A stretch of 64,000 bases of DNA from Streptosporangium subroseum. Lineage in GTDB: Bacteria > Actinomycetota > Actinomycetes > Streptosporangiales > Streptosporangiaceae. The notes under the pieces were generated by a model. The model had not been told where the DNA came from. It saw only the letters and a list, made by a program, of their open reading frames with translations, and made no database searches. The DNA is taken from positions 62,001-126,000 of the forward strand of contig NZ_FZOD01000008.1 of NCBI RefSeq assembly GCF_900188345.1, read 5' to 3'. The stretch's first letter is position 1; each line of letters begins with the position of its first letter. A program made the position numbers and the translations under genes. This document shows, in pieces, positions 39,187-47,821 of the stretch.

Positions 39187-41306
39187 TCGGCCGCCTTCTC
39201 GTCGCCAACCGGGGTGAGATCGCCCGCCGTGTCTTCCGTACCTGCCGTGACCTCGGCATCGAGACCGTCGCGGTCTTCTCCGACGCGGACGCCGACGCGC
39301 CGCACGTGGCCGAGGCCGACCAGGCCGTACGGCTGCCCGGCGTCAAGCCCGCCGACACCTACCTGTCGACAGAGAAGATCGTCGATGCGGCCCGCAGGAC
39401 CGGGGCCGACGCGGTCCACCCCGGCTACGGTTTCCTGTCGGAGAACGCCGCGTTCGCGCGAGCCGTACTGGACGCCGGTCTGACCTGGATCGGCCCGCCT
39501 CCGGAGGCCGTCGCCGCCATGGGTTCCAAGATCGAGGCCAAGGCGCTGATGGCCGGTGCCGGGGTTCCGGTGCTCCCCGGTTTCACCGCCGGGCCCGGCT
39601 ACTCGATGGACGACCTCGAACGGGACCTGGACGTCGTCTTCACCCGGATGAGCGGTTCGGCGTCCGGATGGTCGATCCCCCTGCTGGTGAAGGCCTCGGC
39701 GGGCGGCGGCGGGCGCGGGATGCGGATCGTACGGCTGACCGACGACCTGCCGGAGGCGGTCGAGTCGGCGCGGCGGGAGGCACTGTCGGCGTTCGGAGAC
39801 GGGACCGTCTTCGTCGAACCCCTCCTGGAGCGTGCCCGGCACATCGAGGTGCAGATCCTGGCCGACCGGCACGGGACGGTGTGGGCGCTGGGCGAGCGCG
39901 AGTGCTCGATCCAGCGGCGGCACCAGAAGGTGGTCGAGGAGACCCCGTCCCCGGCGATCTCCCCGGAGATGCGGGAGCGCCTCTGTGACGCGGCGATCAA
40001 GGCCGCGAAGACGATCGGATACGTCGGAGCCGGGACCGTCGAGTTCCTCGTCAAGGACGACACGGTCGCGTTCCTGGAGATGAACACCCGGCTCCAGGTG
40101 GAGCACCCCGTCACCGAGTGCGTCTACGGCGTCGACCTCGTCGAACTCCAGCTCGGGATCGCCGAGGGAACCCGGCTCGCCGCGTCGCCGCCGCGGCCGT
40201 CGGGCCACGCCGTCGAGGTCCGGCTCTACGCCGAGGACCCCGCCCGCGACTGGCTTCCGCAGAGCGGCACCCTGCACCGCTTCGACGTCCCCGGCGTGGA
40301 CGCCCGCTTCGCACCCATGTCCCACGGCCTCCGATTGGACTCCGGGGTGGAGGACGGATCGGAGATCGGCGTCCACTACGACCCGATGCTCGCCAAGGTC
40401 ATCTCCTACGGAGCGAGCCGTACCGAGGCGGTGAGAAGGCTCGCCACCGCCCTGGCGAACGCTCGGATCCACGGCCCCGTCACGAACCGGGACCTCCTGG
40501 TCAGGGTCCTGCGTCACGAGGCGTTCCTCGCCGGAGACACCCACACCGGGTTCCTGGACGAACACGACCTGACCGGCCCCGCGCGGGGCCCTGCCGGATC
40601 GGATCGCGCCCCGGCCGCGCCGGGGCACGACCCGGCGGAGCCGTCGCAGGACCCGGCGGAGCCTGAGCAGGACCGGCCGTCGCAGGACCGGGCGGGGCCT
40701 GAGCAGGACCCGGTGGGGCCGTGGGCCGTCCCCCTGTTCGCCCTCGCCGCCGCCCTCGCGTCGGCGGCGGCCAACCGGGCGGCGGCGACCGTGCAGGCCG
40801 GGCTGCCGAGCGGGTGGCGCAACGTGGTTTCGCAGCCGCAGCGCACGGCCTTCGCCGAGACGGAGGTCGCCTACCGGATCAGCCGGGACGGTCTGCGAGC
40901 CGAGGGGCTCCCCCACACGAACCTGGTCAGCGCCACACCCGCCCTGGTGGTCCTGGAGACCTCGGGCGTGCGGCACCGCTTCGCCGTCGCCCGCTACGAC
41001 GGGGTGACCCACGTGGACTCCCCCCTCGGCTCCGTACGGCTCACCCCCCTGCCCCGTCTCCCCGAACCCGTCGTGCACGTGGCCCCGGGCTCCCTGCTGG
41101 CTCCCATGCCCGGTACCGTGCTGCGCGTTGACGTCAAACCCGGCGACCCCGTCGGCGCGGGGCAGGTGGTCATGGTGCTGGAGGCCATGAAGATGGAACA
41201 TCGCATCACCGCCCCCACCTCGGGCACGGTCTCCGCGCTGAACGTGACGCCGGGCCGGCAGGTCGAGGCGGGGACCGTACTGGCCGTGATCGAGGAGCGG
41301 GATTGA
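39183..41306 (+). CDS. Acyl-CoA carboxylase biotin carboxylase/BCCP subunit
   Basis: A 707-residue alpha subunit. Biotin carboxylase domain (1-450): LLVANRGEIARRVFRTCRDLGI, ATP-grasp loop KASAGGGGRGMR, EMNTRLQVEHPVTE. The biotinyl domain is at the C-terminus, with biotinylated Lys about 669 in VLEAMKMEH. Residues about 464-513 form an unusual Asp/Gln/Pro repeat linker (AEPSQDPAEPEQDRPSQD). The BT-domain region that docks the beta subunit follows. The start is GTG 39183, which overlaps the spacer ORF stop; no ribosome site is present and a longer frame to 39042 has no similarity. Partner of the subunit at 37394-38977. Confidence 0.93.
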   Translation: MIGRLLVANRGEIARRVFRTCRDLGIETVAVFSDADADAPHVAEADQAVRLPGVKPADTYLSTEKIVDAARRTGADAVHPGYGFLSENAAFARAVLDAGLTWIGPPPEAVAAMGSKIEAKALMAGAGVPVLPGFTAGPGYSMDDLERDLDVVFTRMSGSASGWSIPLLVKASAGGGGRGMRIVRLTDDLPEAVESARREALSAFGDGTVFVEPLLERARHIEVQILADRHGTVWALGERECSIQRRHQKVVEETPSPAISPEMRERLCDAAIKAAKTIGYVGAGTVEFLVKDDTVAFLEMNTRLQVEHPVTECVYGVDLVELQLGIAEGTRLAASPPRPSGHAVEVRLYAEDPARDWLPQSGTLHRFDVPGVDARFAPMSHGLRLDSGVEDGSEIGVHYDPMLAKVISYGASRTEAVRRLATALANARIHGPVTNRDLLVRVLRHEAFLAGDTHTGFLDEHDLTGPARGPAGSDRAPAAPGHDPAEPSQDPAEPEQDRPSQDRAGPEQDPVGPWAVPLFALAAALASAAANRAAATVQAGLPSGWRNVVSQPQRTAFAETEVAYRISRDGLRAEGLPHTNLVSATPALVVLETSGVRHRFAVARYDGVTHVDSPLGSVRLTPLPRLPEPVVHVAPGSLLAPMPGTVLRVDVKPGDPVGAGQVVMVLEAMKMEHRITAPTSGTVSALNVTPGRQVEAGTVLAVIEERD

Positions 41307-41355
41307 CGTCCTCCCCAGGACCAGAGCCCGGGGTCTCCACGATGGAAGGATTGGA

Positions 41356-42168
41356 ATGAACACCGACGGTGGTTGGCCAGTGGAGCGCCTGGTGCACAGG
41401 GAGGTGTCCGGAGGGGTCGCGACGATCACCCTGGACTCCCCGCGCAACCGCAACGCGCTGTCCGTGCGTCTGCTCGGCGATCTGGAGGACCGGCTCAACT
41501 GGGCGCTGGCCGCCGACGAGGTCCGGGTGATCGTGCTCACCGCGACCGGGCCGGTGTTCTGCTCCGGGGCGGACCTGAAGGAGCAGCGGGTCGAGCCGGG
41601 CAACGCGCACGAGGCGCCGGTGACCGCCTCGTTCCCGGAGATCATGAGCCTGATCTGGGAGAGTCCCAAACCGGTCGTCTGCCGGTTGAACGGCACCGCC
41701 CGCGCCGGAGGGCTGGGCCTGGTGGCGGCGTGCGACTTCGCGATCGCGCCGGATTCGGCGTCGTTCGCGTTCACCGAGGTCCGGCTCGGCGTGGTCCCCG
41801 CGATGATCTCGGTGACGGTGCTGCGGCGGCTCGACCCCCGGGCCGCCGCCGAATACCTGCTCACCGGGGAGGTCTTCGACGCGGCTCGCGCGCAGGAGAT
41901 CGGCCTGCTCACCCGGGCCGTGCCCGAGGAGGACCTGGACGGCGTGGTCGCCCACTACACCGGCATGCTGCTGCGCGGCGGCCCGGAGGCGCTCGCGATC
42001 ACCAAGCAGCTCGTGCGGACCGTGCCCACGCTGACCGTCGAGGAGGGCATGCGCCAGATGTCCGAGCTGTCCGCCCAGCGCTTCACCTCCGCCGAGGGCC
42101 AGGAGGGCATCGCCTCCTTCATGGAGAAGCGTCCCGCGTCCTGGATCCCCGAGCCCGAGGGGGATTGA
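41356..42168 (+). CDS. Enoyl-CoA hydratase/isomerase family protein
   Basis: A 270-residue crotonase-fold protein. ITLDSPRNRNALSVRLLGDLEDRL, VIVLTATGPVFCSGADLKE (oxyanion hole), and NGTARAGGLGLVAACDFAIAPDSASFAFTEVRLGVVPA (second oxyanion Gly) are standard. One expected catalytic Glu is at ...FAFTEVRLG and the first position appears as ARAGGLG instead of A.AGG.E, so hydratase chemistry is plausible but not certain. AAGGA lies upstream of the ATG. It overlaps the AtuA start by one base (TGATG). By position it may hydrate the glutaconyl-type carboxylase product, like AtuE or LiuC. Confidence 0.92.
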   Translation: MNTDGGWPVERLVHREVSGGVATITLDSPRNRNALSVRLLGDLEDRLNWALAADEVRVIVLTATGPVFCSGADLKEQRVEPGNAHEAPVTASFPEIMSLIWESPKPVVCRLNGTARAGGLGLVAACDFAIAPDSASFAFTEVRLGVVPAMISVTVLRRLDPRAAAEYLLTGEVFDAARAQEIGLLTRAVPEEDLDGVVAHYTGMLLRGGPEALAITKQLVRTVPTLTVEEGMRQMSELSAQRFTSAEGQEGIASFMEKRPASWIPEPEGD

Positions 42169-44024
42169 TGCTGCGCATCGCCAACTGCTCCGGCTTCTAC
42201 GGCGATCGGCTGTCCGCCGCCAGGGAGATGGTGGAGGGCGGCCCGATCGACGTCCTCACCGGCGACTGGCTCGCCGAGCTGACCATGCTGATCCTGGCCG
42301 GCAACCGGTCGAAGGGCCGTCCCGGCTACGCACCGACCTTCCTGACGCAGCTGGAGCACGTTCTCGGGACGTGCCTGGATCGTGGGATCAAGGTCGTGTC
42401 CAACGCGGGCGGCCTGGATCCGGCCGGATGTGCCGCCGCGGTGAGCGAGCTGGCCGGCAGGCTCGGACTGTCCGTGAAGGTCGCGCACGTGACCGGCGAC
42501 GACCTGACCGGCCACGAGCTTGGCGATGCGCTGAATCTGGACACCGGGGAGAAACTCCCCTCCGCGCCGCTGACCGCCAACGCCTACCTGGGCGGCCGGC
42601 CGATCGCCGACGCCCTGTCCGCCGGGGCGGACGTGGTGGTGACCGGGCGGGTCACCGACGCCGCGCTGGTCACCGGGCCGGGGATCTGGCGGTACGGCTG
42701 GCGCCCCGGTGACTATGACGCGCTGGCCGGCTCGGTGGTCGCCGGGCACGTCATCGAGTGCGGCTGCCAGGCGACCGGCGGGAACTACGCGTTCTTCGGC
42801 GAGGTGCCGGACCTGGCGCACTGCGGGTTCCCCATCGCCGAGCTGCACGCCGACGGATCCAGCGTGATCACCAAGCACCCCGGGACCGGCGGGCTGGTCT
42901 CGGTCGGCACCGTCACCGCGCAGCTGCTCTACGAGATCGGGTCGCCCCGCTACCTGGGACCCGACGCGATCGCGCGGTTCGACACGATCCGGCTGGAGCA
43001 GCAGGGGCCGGACCGGGTCCGGATCTCGGGGACGCGCGGTGAGGCCCCGCCCGACACGCTCAAGGTCGCGATCAACTACCTGGGCGGCTACCGCAACACC
43101 ATGACCATGGTTCTGACCGGCCTGGACCTCGAGGCCAAGGCCCGGCTCGCGCAGGACGCCATCTGGTCCCGCGTTCCCAGGGAGTCCTTCGAGCAGGTCC
43201 ACGTCGAGCTCACTCCGATGGCCGACACCGCCCTGCTGCGCATCACCGTGATGGACGCCGACTCCAGGAAGGCGGGGCGCGCCTTCTCATCCGCCGTGGT
43301 CGAGACCGGCCTGGCCAGTTACCCGGGCTTCTACGGTCTCACTCCCCCGGGCCAGGCCTCCCCCTACGGCGTCTACTGGCCCACCCTCATCCCGGTGCGG
43401 GCCGTGCAGGCACGCGTCTGGCTCGACGGCCGGCAGCTCGACGGCCCGCCCGGCCATCAGCGGCCCGACGACTCTTCCGATCCTCAGCGGCCCGACGACT
43501 TCCCCGATCGTCAGCTACTCGGCGGCCCGCGGCTCGACGGTCAGCGGTCCGACAGCGGTGAGCGTTCCGTTCCCCAGACGGCACCGGCCGCGTCAGCGCT
43601 CTCCCCCGGGATCCCCGGGCAGGGCGAACCGGCGATCGAGGACGGCGACCTGCCTGCCGTACAGGCCCCGCTGGGCACGATCATGGGCGCCCGTTCCGGG
43701 GACAAGGGCGGAAACGCCAACCTGGGTGTCTGGGTCCGTACGACCGGGCAGTTCGACTGGCTGACCGGCTACCTGACGGTCGAGCGCCTGGCGGAGCTCC
43801 TCCCCTTCACCGCGAAGCTCAGGGTCGAACGCTTCGAGCTACCCAACCTGCTCGCCCTCAACTTCGTGGTTCACGGTCTCCTCGGCCGAGGCGTGGCCGC
43901 CAGCCCGCGCCTCGACGCCCAGGCCAAGGCTCTCGGCGAGGAGCTCCGTGCCAAGCTCGCCGAGATCCCCCGATCCCTCCTCCAGGCTCCCGTACGGCCC
44001 GCGCCCCCGGCGCCACCCGCGTAG
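42168..44024 (+). CDS. atuA: AtuA-like protein (DUF1446 plus C-terminal AtuA-like domain)
   Basis: A 618-residue protein. Residues 1-415 are the DUF1446/AtuA domain (MLRIANCSGFYGDRLSAAREMVEGGPIDVLTGDWLAELTMLILAG; GRPIADALSAGADVVVTGRVTD). Residues about 418-496 are a low-complexity Asp/Arg/Pro/Gly linker with degenerate units. Residues 500-605 form the second AtuA-like domain (TIMGARSGDKGGNANLGVWVRT; VERFELPNLLALNFVVHGLLGRG). AtuA is required for growth on acyclic terpenes in Pseudomonas, but its biochemical role is not established. The start overlaps the hydratase stop. As the last operon gene it links the cluster to isoprenoid or branched acyl-CoA breakdown. Confidence 0.9.
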   Translation: MLRIANCSGFYGDRLSAAREMVEGGPIDVLTGDWLAELTMLILAGNRSKGRPGYAPTFLTQLEHVLGTCLDRGIKVVSNAGGLDPAGCAAAVSELAGRLGLSVKVAHVTGDDLTGHELGDALNLDTGEKLPSAPLTANAYLGGRPIADALSAGADVVVTGRVTDAALVTGPGIWRYGWRPGDYDALAGSVVAGHVIECGCQATGGNYAFFGEVPDLAHCGFPIAELHADGSSVITKHPGTGGLVSVGTVTAQLLYEIGSPRYLGPDAIARFDTIRLEQQGPDRVRISGTRGEAPPDTLKVAINYLGGYRNTMTMVLTGLDLEAKARLAQDAIWSRVPRESFEQVHVELTPMADTALLRITVMDADSRKAGRAFSSAVVETGLASYPGFYGLTPPGQASPYGVYWPTLIPVRAVQARVWLDGRQLDGPPGHQRPDDSSDPQRPDDFPDRQLLGGPRLDGQRSDSGERSVPQTAPAASALSPGIPGQGEPAIEDGDLPAVQAPLGTIMGARSGDKGGNANLGVWVRTTGQFDWLTGYLTVERLAELLPFTAKLRVERFELPNLLALNFVVHGLLGRGVAASPRLDAQAKALGEELRAKLAEIPRSLLQAPVRPAPPAPPA

Positions 44025-44326
44025 ACCCTGCCCCACGGGGAGCGCATCCTCAGGCGTGAACGGCTGATCGCCACCACGCCCCCCGTACCCACCCGACCCG
44101 CCTGCCGGCCACTCCGACAACCATCCCCGCCGACTCCTTCCCGACTTCCCGACTGGATGATCATCATTCCGGATGGATCTCCATCGCCGGCAGGCGTCGG
44201 CAAGGCCGAAGACCGCAGGTCAAGGAGGCAAAGACTTACCGAAGGGGTCGTGTCGCGGCCACTGACCGGCGTGGCACAGGTGTTTCCTGGGTACCCGTAT
44301 TGGCCTTACTTCCTTGGAGGTCGGGG
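44025..44326. other. Intergenic region, no gene seen
   Basis: Average-composition DNA with scattered C-rich runs. It includes the leader of the lipoprotein gene; no clear promoter elements or repeats. Confidence 0.5.
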
Positions 44327-44857
44327 ATGAGGAAGTTGCTATTTGTCGGCGCGCTCGCGGTTGGCCTGTTCGCCACCGGATGCGGCGGCACTGAAGAGAA
44401 GGACGCGACCGAACCGATCGCGGCGGACGGGGTCAAAGCAACACCGACCGCATCCGCATCCGCATCCGTATCCGCGTCCGCGACGCCGGCGGCGGCTGGC
44501 GCCATGGTCGACCTGGCGGAAACGAAGATCGGAAAAGTTCTGGTAGGTGAGAAGGGCCGCACGCTCTACCTCTTCGAGAAGGACAAGAACGGGAAGTCAG
44601 CGTGTTCGGGCCCCTGCGCTCAGGCGTGGCCGCCGCTTGTCATGTCTGAGAAGCCCAGAGCCGGTAACGGCATCAAGGAGAACCTGCTCGGCACCACCAA
44701 GCGTGACGACGGCGAGACCCAGGTGACCTACAACGGTCATCCGCTCTACTACTACATCAAGGACCAGAAGCCGGGCGACACCACGGGCCAGGACGTCGAG
44801 GCATTCGGCGCCGAGTGGTACGCGGTGAACACGAACGGCGAGAAGGTGCACGGCTAG
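44327..44857 (+). CDS. Secreted-repeat lipoprotein (PF03640-like)
   Basis: A 176-residue lipoprotein. Signal peptide with lipobox FATGC (Cys about 19), a Ser/Ala/Thr tract encoded by a GCATCC-type hexamer repeat (SASASASVSASAT), then two copies of the lipoprotein repeat: KVLVGEKGRTLYLFEKDKNGKSACSGPCAQAWPPL and TYNGHPLYYYIKDQKPGDTTGQD...EWYAVNTNGEKV. The family is envelope-bound, often near redox or cytochrome genes; its function is not established. GGAGG lies six to seven bases before ATG 44327. Followed by a strong hairpin, so transcribed alone. Confidence 0.92.
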   Translation: MRKLLFVGALAVGLFATGCGGTEEKDATEPIAADGVKATPTASASASVSASATPAAAGAMVDLAETKIGKVLVGEKGRTLYLFEKDKNGKSACSGPCAQAWPPLVMSEKPRAGNGIKENLLGTTKRDDGETQVTYNGHPLYYYIKDQKPGDTTGQDVEAFGAEWYAVNTNGEKVHG

Positions 44858-44893
44858 GACCGTCCCGTTCCAGGGCGTCTCATCCGAGGATCG

Positions 44894-44930
44894 CGACGGC
44901 CGCCGCACCCGTTCGGGGCGGCGGCCGTCG
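44894..44930 (+). terminator. Hairpin terminator after the lipoprotein gene
   Basis: Perfect 13-bp arms (CGACGGCCGCCGC at 44894-44906; complement 44918-44930), with a further CCC/GGG pairing inside the loop, 36 bp after the stop. Confidence 0.8.
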
Positions 44931-45085
44931 CCGTTCTCGTGACCGCAGGAGACCCAGCCACTGGCAGCCGACGGGATCGAGGAGATCGCGCTCATCCTGA
45001 AGGCCTAGCCACCGCATCGGTCGGAAGCGTGGCAGGCCGACCGGCCTGCCACGCCGTACCCCCGGGTCCGAAACCCCGGCCACGC

Positions 45086-45435
45086 CTAACCCGCGATCTG
45101 GTGCCGGGCAGCGGTCAGGGCTGTCTCGAGGTCGACGCCGAGCTCACGCAGGCCGTCGCGTAGGCCCGCGCCGCTTCCTCGAGCCGCTCGCCACGCTCTC
45201 TCTCGGCCAGCTCGGGAATCCCCCGCACGACGGTGCCCTGTCCCACTCTGCCTCGTAGGTATCCGGCGCTCTCCAGCTCTCGGTAGGCCCGCGCGACCCT
45301 CCCGGACGCCAGGCCGAGATCTCGGGCGAGCTGCCGGATGCTCGGCAACCTCGTGGTCGACGCCGCCTGCGGCTGACCGTACAGGCCATGGACCCGGAGA
45401 TCTCGCCGGAGCGGGGCCGGGGCCGGGAGCGATCA
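45086..45435 (-). pseudogene. Frameshifted, N-terminally damaged GntR/YtrA-type regulator
   Basis: One frame gives LPSIRQLARDLGLASGRVARAYRELESAGYLRGRVGQGTVVRG, the second half of a GntR winged helix. It then stops early (..AYATACVSSASTSRQP). The -1 frame instead continues as DGLRELGVDLETALTAARHQIAG to TAG at 45086-45088, a normal YtrA-type C-terminus. A single lost base near 45157-45160 explains this. Upstream of LPSIRQ the frame stays open only to 45435 with no ATG, GTG or TTG except the TTG of that Leu, and the expected N-terminal helix is unrecognisable. It looks like a dead gene, unless there is a sequencing error plus a cryptic start. Confidence 0.72.
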
Positions 45436-45587
45436 GCGGGGTCGGCGCCCGGAGGGGCGCGACGGCTCATCGCTCAGTTCGTGCCACTGGCCGCATACGT
45501 GGAGCCGTTGGCCGCACTCCCGGAGCGGAACGCCCGCAATTTCATGATTGAAACGTTCATGCAACCTTTCAAACTCTACGATTGCAC

Positions 45588-45595
45588 GCAATTGC
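45588..45595. promoter_or_regulatory. GCAATTGC palindrome, candidate operator
   Basis: GCAATTGC overlaps ATTGC-AC-GCAAT in the AT-rich promoter area of the 68-residue gene. The same octamer recurs at 46032-46039, inside the regulator gene start, and at 46842-46849, just before the third gene. A candidate recognition site for the DUF5753 regulator. Confidence 0.4.
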
Positions 45596-45626
45596 TCCAT
45601 AGGACTGGCTCGGGAAGGAATCAGCC

Positions 45627-45833
45627 ATGCGACTGCGGTTTCTTGGCTCCACCTCGGAGGCGGGCGCCTGCCCCTCTCTCTACGAAACCGATCGCGGCAC
45701 CATCGTCGTCCAGGGCATGCAGGTGACCGACCCGGAAGCCCTGGCTGATCTGCGCGACGTCCTGGACGGCGAGACCATCATCGAGGTCCCCCGCGAGCTT
45801 CTCGTAGACATCGCCCGCAGGGTGCTTCTGTAA
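45627..45833 (+). CDS. Small protein next to DUF5753 regulator
   Basis: A 68-residue acidic protein (MRLRFLGSTSEAGACPSLYE..., then GTIVVQGMQVTDPEALADLRDVLDGETIIEVPRELLVDIARRVLL). AAGGA lies about eight bases before the ATG. Its likely partner is the helix-turn-helix/DUF5753 regulator gene 150 bp downstream; in actinomycetes such regulators are typically encoded beside very small proteins, although usually DUF397, which this is not. It has one Cys and a predicted beta-hairpin plus C-terminal helix. Function unknown; perhaps an antagonist or effector of the regulator. Confidence 0.82.
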   Translation: MRLRFLGSTSEAGACPSLYETDRGTIVVQGMQVTDPEALADLRDVLDGETIIEVPRELLVDIARRVLL

Positions 45834-45984
45834 ATATTGGTCACGATTGGGAGCCGTCTATGGCATGATCCACCGCTCGGGTCTAGCGTCGTGCGCACCA
45901 TGCGGGAGATGACGTGAATACGCGGAACGACCAGGTCGGCAGAGACTGCGGCGCCTCGCCCACACGACCGGCTGAGGAGATCGT

Positions 45985-46857
45985 GTGAGTGAGTTCCAGC
46001 AGGCCAGGGCCGACCTGGGCGCGCAGCTTCGGCAATTGCGCGAGTCGGCCCGCCTATCGGGCAAGGATCTGGCCGAACGGCTCCGGTGGCAGGCTTCCAA
46101 GATCTCCAGACTGGAGAACGCCCGCCAGACCCCCACCGAGGACGACATCGTCCTGTGGGGGCGAGCGGTGCAGGCCACCCCGGAGGCCATCGAGGAGCTC
46201 GTCGAGCAGGCCTCAGCGCTGCTGGAGCGCCAGGACTCCTGGCGACAGCGGCATCGCAGCGGCCTGGCCGCGCTCCAGGAGGACATCCGGGAGATGGAGG
46301 CCCGGACCACGCTGCTGCGGGTCTTCGAGCCGGGCGTGGTCATCGGCCTGTTGCAGACCACCGAGTACGCCAGGAGCATCTTCACCCGGATCAAGCGCCT
46401 CTACAACGCACCCGACGAGATCGACGCGGCCATCAGGGTGCGCATGCAGCGCCAGGAGATCCTCTACGACCAGAACAAGAAGTTCAGGTTCGTCCTGCCC
46501 GAGGCCACATTGCGCTACCGGCTGGCCCCGCTTGACGTGATGCGCGGGCAGCTCGACAGGCTGCTGGCCGTGACCGCGCTCCCCAACGTGGAGTTCGGTG
46601 TGATCCCCTTCGAGGCGCCCCTCCCATCCGCGCTGCTCAACGGCTTCTGGATCTACGACGAGGACCACGTGGCGGTGCCGACCAGGACCAGGGACCTGAT
46701 CCTCCGCGACCCGGACGACATCGCCTTCTACATGCGGGCCTTCGAGGAACTCTCCGAGGCCGCGGTCTTCCGGGACGAGGCCAGATCGGTGATCGTGAGA
46801 GTGCTGGAGGACTTCGCCAGACAATCGGCAGGCAAAAAGCCGCAATTGCTTGATTAA
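45985..46857 (+). CDS. XRE-type HTH regulator with DUF5753 domain
   Basis: A 290-residue regulator of the WhiJ-like group. Residues 5-65 form a cro/C1-type HTH (LGAQLRQLRESARLSGKDLAERLRWQASKISRLENARQTP). Residues 95-275 are DUF5753 (RTTLLRVFEPGVVIGLLQTTEYARSIF; RFVLPEATLRYRL; VEFGVIPFEAPL). In Streptomyces this class controls differentiation or antibiotic onset and is paired with small genes. GTG 45985 has GAGGAGA four bases upstream. It lies between the 68- and 86-residue genes on the same strand, forming a three-gene unit. Targets unknown. Confidence 0.93.
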   Translation: MSEFQQARADLGAQLRQLRESARLSGKDLAERLRWQASKISRLENARQTPTEDDIVLWGRAVQATPEAIEELVEQASALLERQDSWRQRHRSGLAALQEDIREMEARTTLLRVFEPGVVIGLLQTTEYARSIFTRIKRLYNAPDEIDAAIRVRMQRQEILYDQNKKFRFVLPEATLRYRLAPLDVMRGQLDRLLAVTALPNVEFGVIPFEAPLPSALLNGFWIYDEDHVAVPTRTRDLILRDPDDIAFYMRAFEELSEAAVFRDEARSVIVRVLEDFARQSAGKKPQLLD

Positions 46858-46903
46858 TCCCCCAAGATCGTGCAATTCTCTGTCGAGACGGAGGTGACGC
46901 ACG

Positions 46904-47164
46904 ATGCTGGACACGCTGTCTTGTCTGGAGAGGTTCGCCATTGCGACTCGGTTGCATGCGGACTTGTCGGTGCAGAGGATTTCATTCGGAGATCCTGCTT
47001 ACGTCTGCGTCCGCAATCGCTTCAGCAACACACTGGTAGAGACCGTGACATGCTCCCCGGACGGTGGCTTCATCACCTCGTGGGGCTATCGGCTCGGCAC
47101 CACCGACTACATCGAGGAGGCCGCCGCACGGCTGGCCTTCCTGCTGGCGGCGTTACCGGCCTGA
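46904..47164 (+). CDS. Small partner protein of the DUF5753 module
   Basis: An 86-residue protein: MLDTLSCLERFAIATRLHAD, then VQRISFGDPAYVCVRNRFSNTLVETVTCSPDGGFITSWGYRLGTTDYIEEAAARLAFLLAALPA. It looks like a small antiparallel sheet followed by a helix. GGAGG lies nine bases before ATG. It ends 12 bases inside the convergent TetR gene. It is 47 bp after the regulator stop, hence probably co-transcribed. I do not recognise the family; related proteins commonly sit next to DUF5753 regulators in Streptosporangium-type genomes (from memory, not checked). Confidence 0.78.
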   Translation: MLDTLSCLERFAIATRLHADLSVQRISFGDPAYVCVRNRFSNTLVETVTCSPDGGFITSWGYRLGTTDYIEEAAARLAFLLAALPA

Positions 47165-47809
47165 CACGGGGGATCCGGCGGAGAAAACCGCGGGGTCCAG
47201 TCCGACCTCGCGGGCGGCGGCGACCCGGGCGTGGTGCAGAAGGCGGGTCCGGGACATGTTTCCCGCGTGCAGGGTGTAACGGACCACCAGGCCGTCGAGC
47301 ATGCCGTCGATCCGCTCGGCCGACCCCTGAGGGTCGTCGCAGACGAACTCGCCCGTGGCCACACCCTCCGTGATCACCTCGCCGAGGATCTCGATCCAGG
47401 CGCCTTCCAGCTCCAGCAGGATGGTCCGGACGTGCGGCTCGCGCACCCCGACCGCCCAGGCGTCGAGCCAGAGGATCCAGCTCTGGTCGGAGCGGGAGGC
47501 CGGGATGTAGAAGAGCAGGACGCGGTCCAGCCGCTCCACGGCGGTGCCCGGCTCCGCGACGATCTCCCTCAGCCGCTGGATCTCCGAGTCGCTGGTGCTG
47601 CGAAGCATCTCGGTGATGAGATCGTCTTTTGTGGCGAAGTGATAGTGGATCAGCCCGCCGCTCACATTGGTCGCCTTGGCGATGTCGGCGACGCGCGTGC
47701 TGGCCAGCCCCCGCTCGAGCACGACCCTTCGGGTGGCGTCGAGCAGCTCCGCTCGACGCTGATCGGCCTGGTCTGCGCGGCTGCTGCGCGCCCCTCCTCC
47801 GCTGTGCAC
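47153..47809 (-). CDS. TetR-family transcriptional regulator
   Basis: A 218-residue repressor. HTH: QRRAELLDATRRVVLERGLASTRVADIAKATNVSGGLIHYHFATKDDLITEML (about 17-70). The C-terminal half (LLFYIPASRSDQSWILWLDAWAVGVREPHVRTILLELEGAW) matches the BetI/TetR_C_6-like group. The start is GTG 47809; TAGTCT ends six bases upstream with no ribosome site, so a leaderless mRNA is likely. It overlaps the convergent small gene by 12 bp. No obvious target operon is adjacent. Confidence 0.93.
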   Translation of the reverse strand: MHSGGGARSSRADQADQRRAELLDATRRVVLERGLASTRVADIAKATNVSGGLIHYHFATKDDLITEMLRSTSDSEIQRLREIVAEPGTAVERLDRVLLFYIPASRSDQSWILWLDAWAVGVREPHVRTILLELEGAWIEILGEVITEGVATGEFVCDDPQGSAERIDGMLDGLVVRYTLHAGNMSRTRLLHHARVAAAREVGLDPAVFSAGSPVSGR

Positions 47810-47815
47810 GGCGCA

Positions 47816-47821
47816 AGACTA
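47816..47821 (-). promoter_or_regulatory. -10-like TAGTCT, leaderless arrangement
   Basis: TAGTCT on the minus strand ends six bases before GTG 47809 of the TetR gene. Confidence 0.5.

Noticed and set aside
37394..44024. Standard leucine degradation (liu) cluster
   Set aside because: Not excluded, but no HMG-CoA lyase or isovaleryl-CoA dehydrogenase lies in the operon, and AtuA is not part of leucine clusters.
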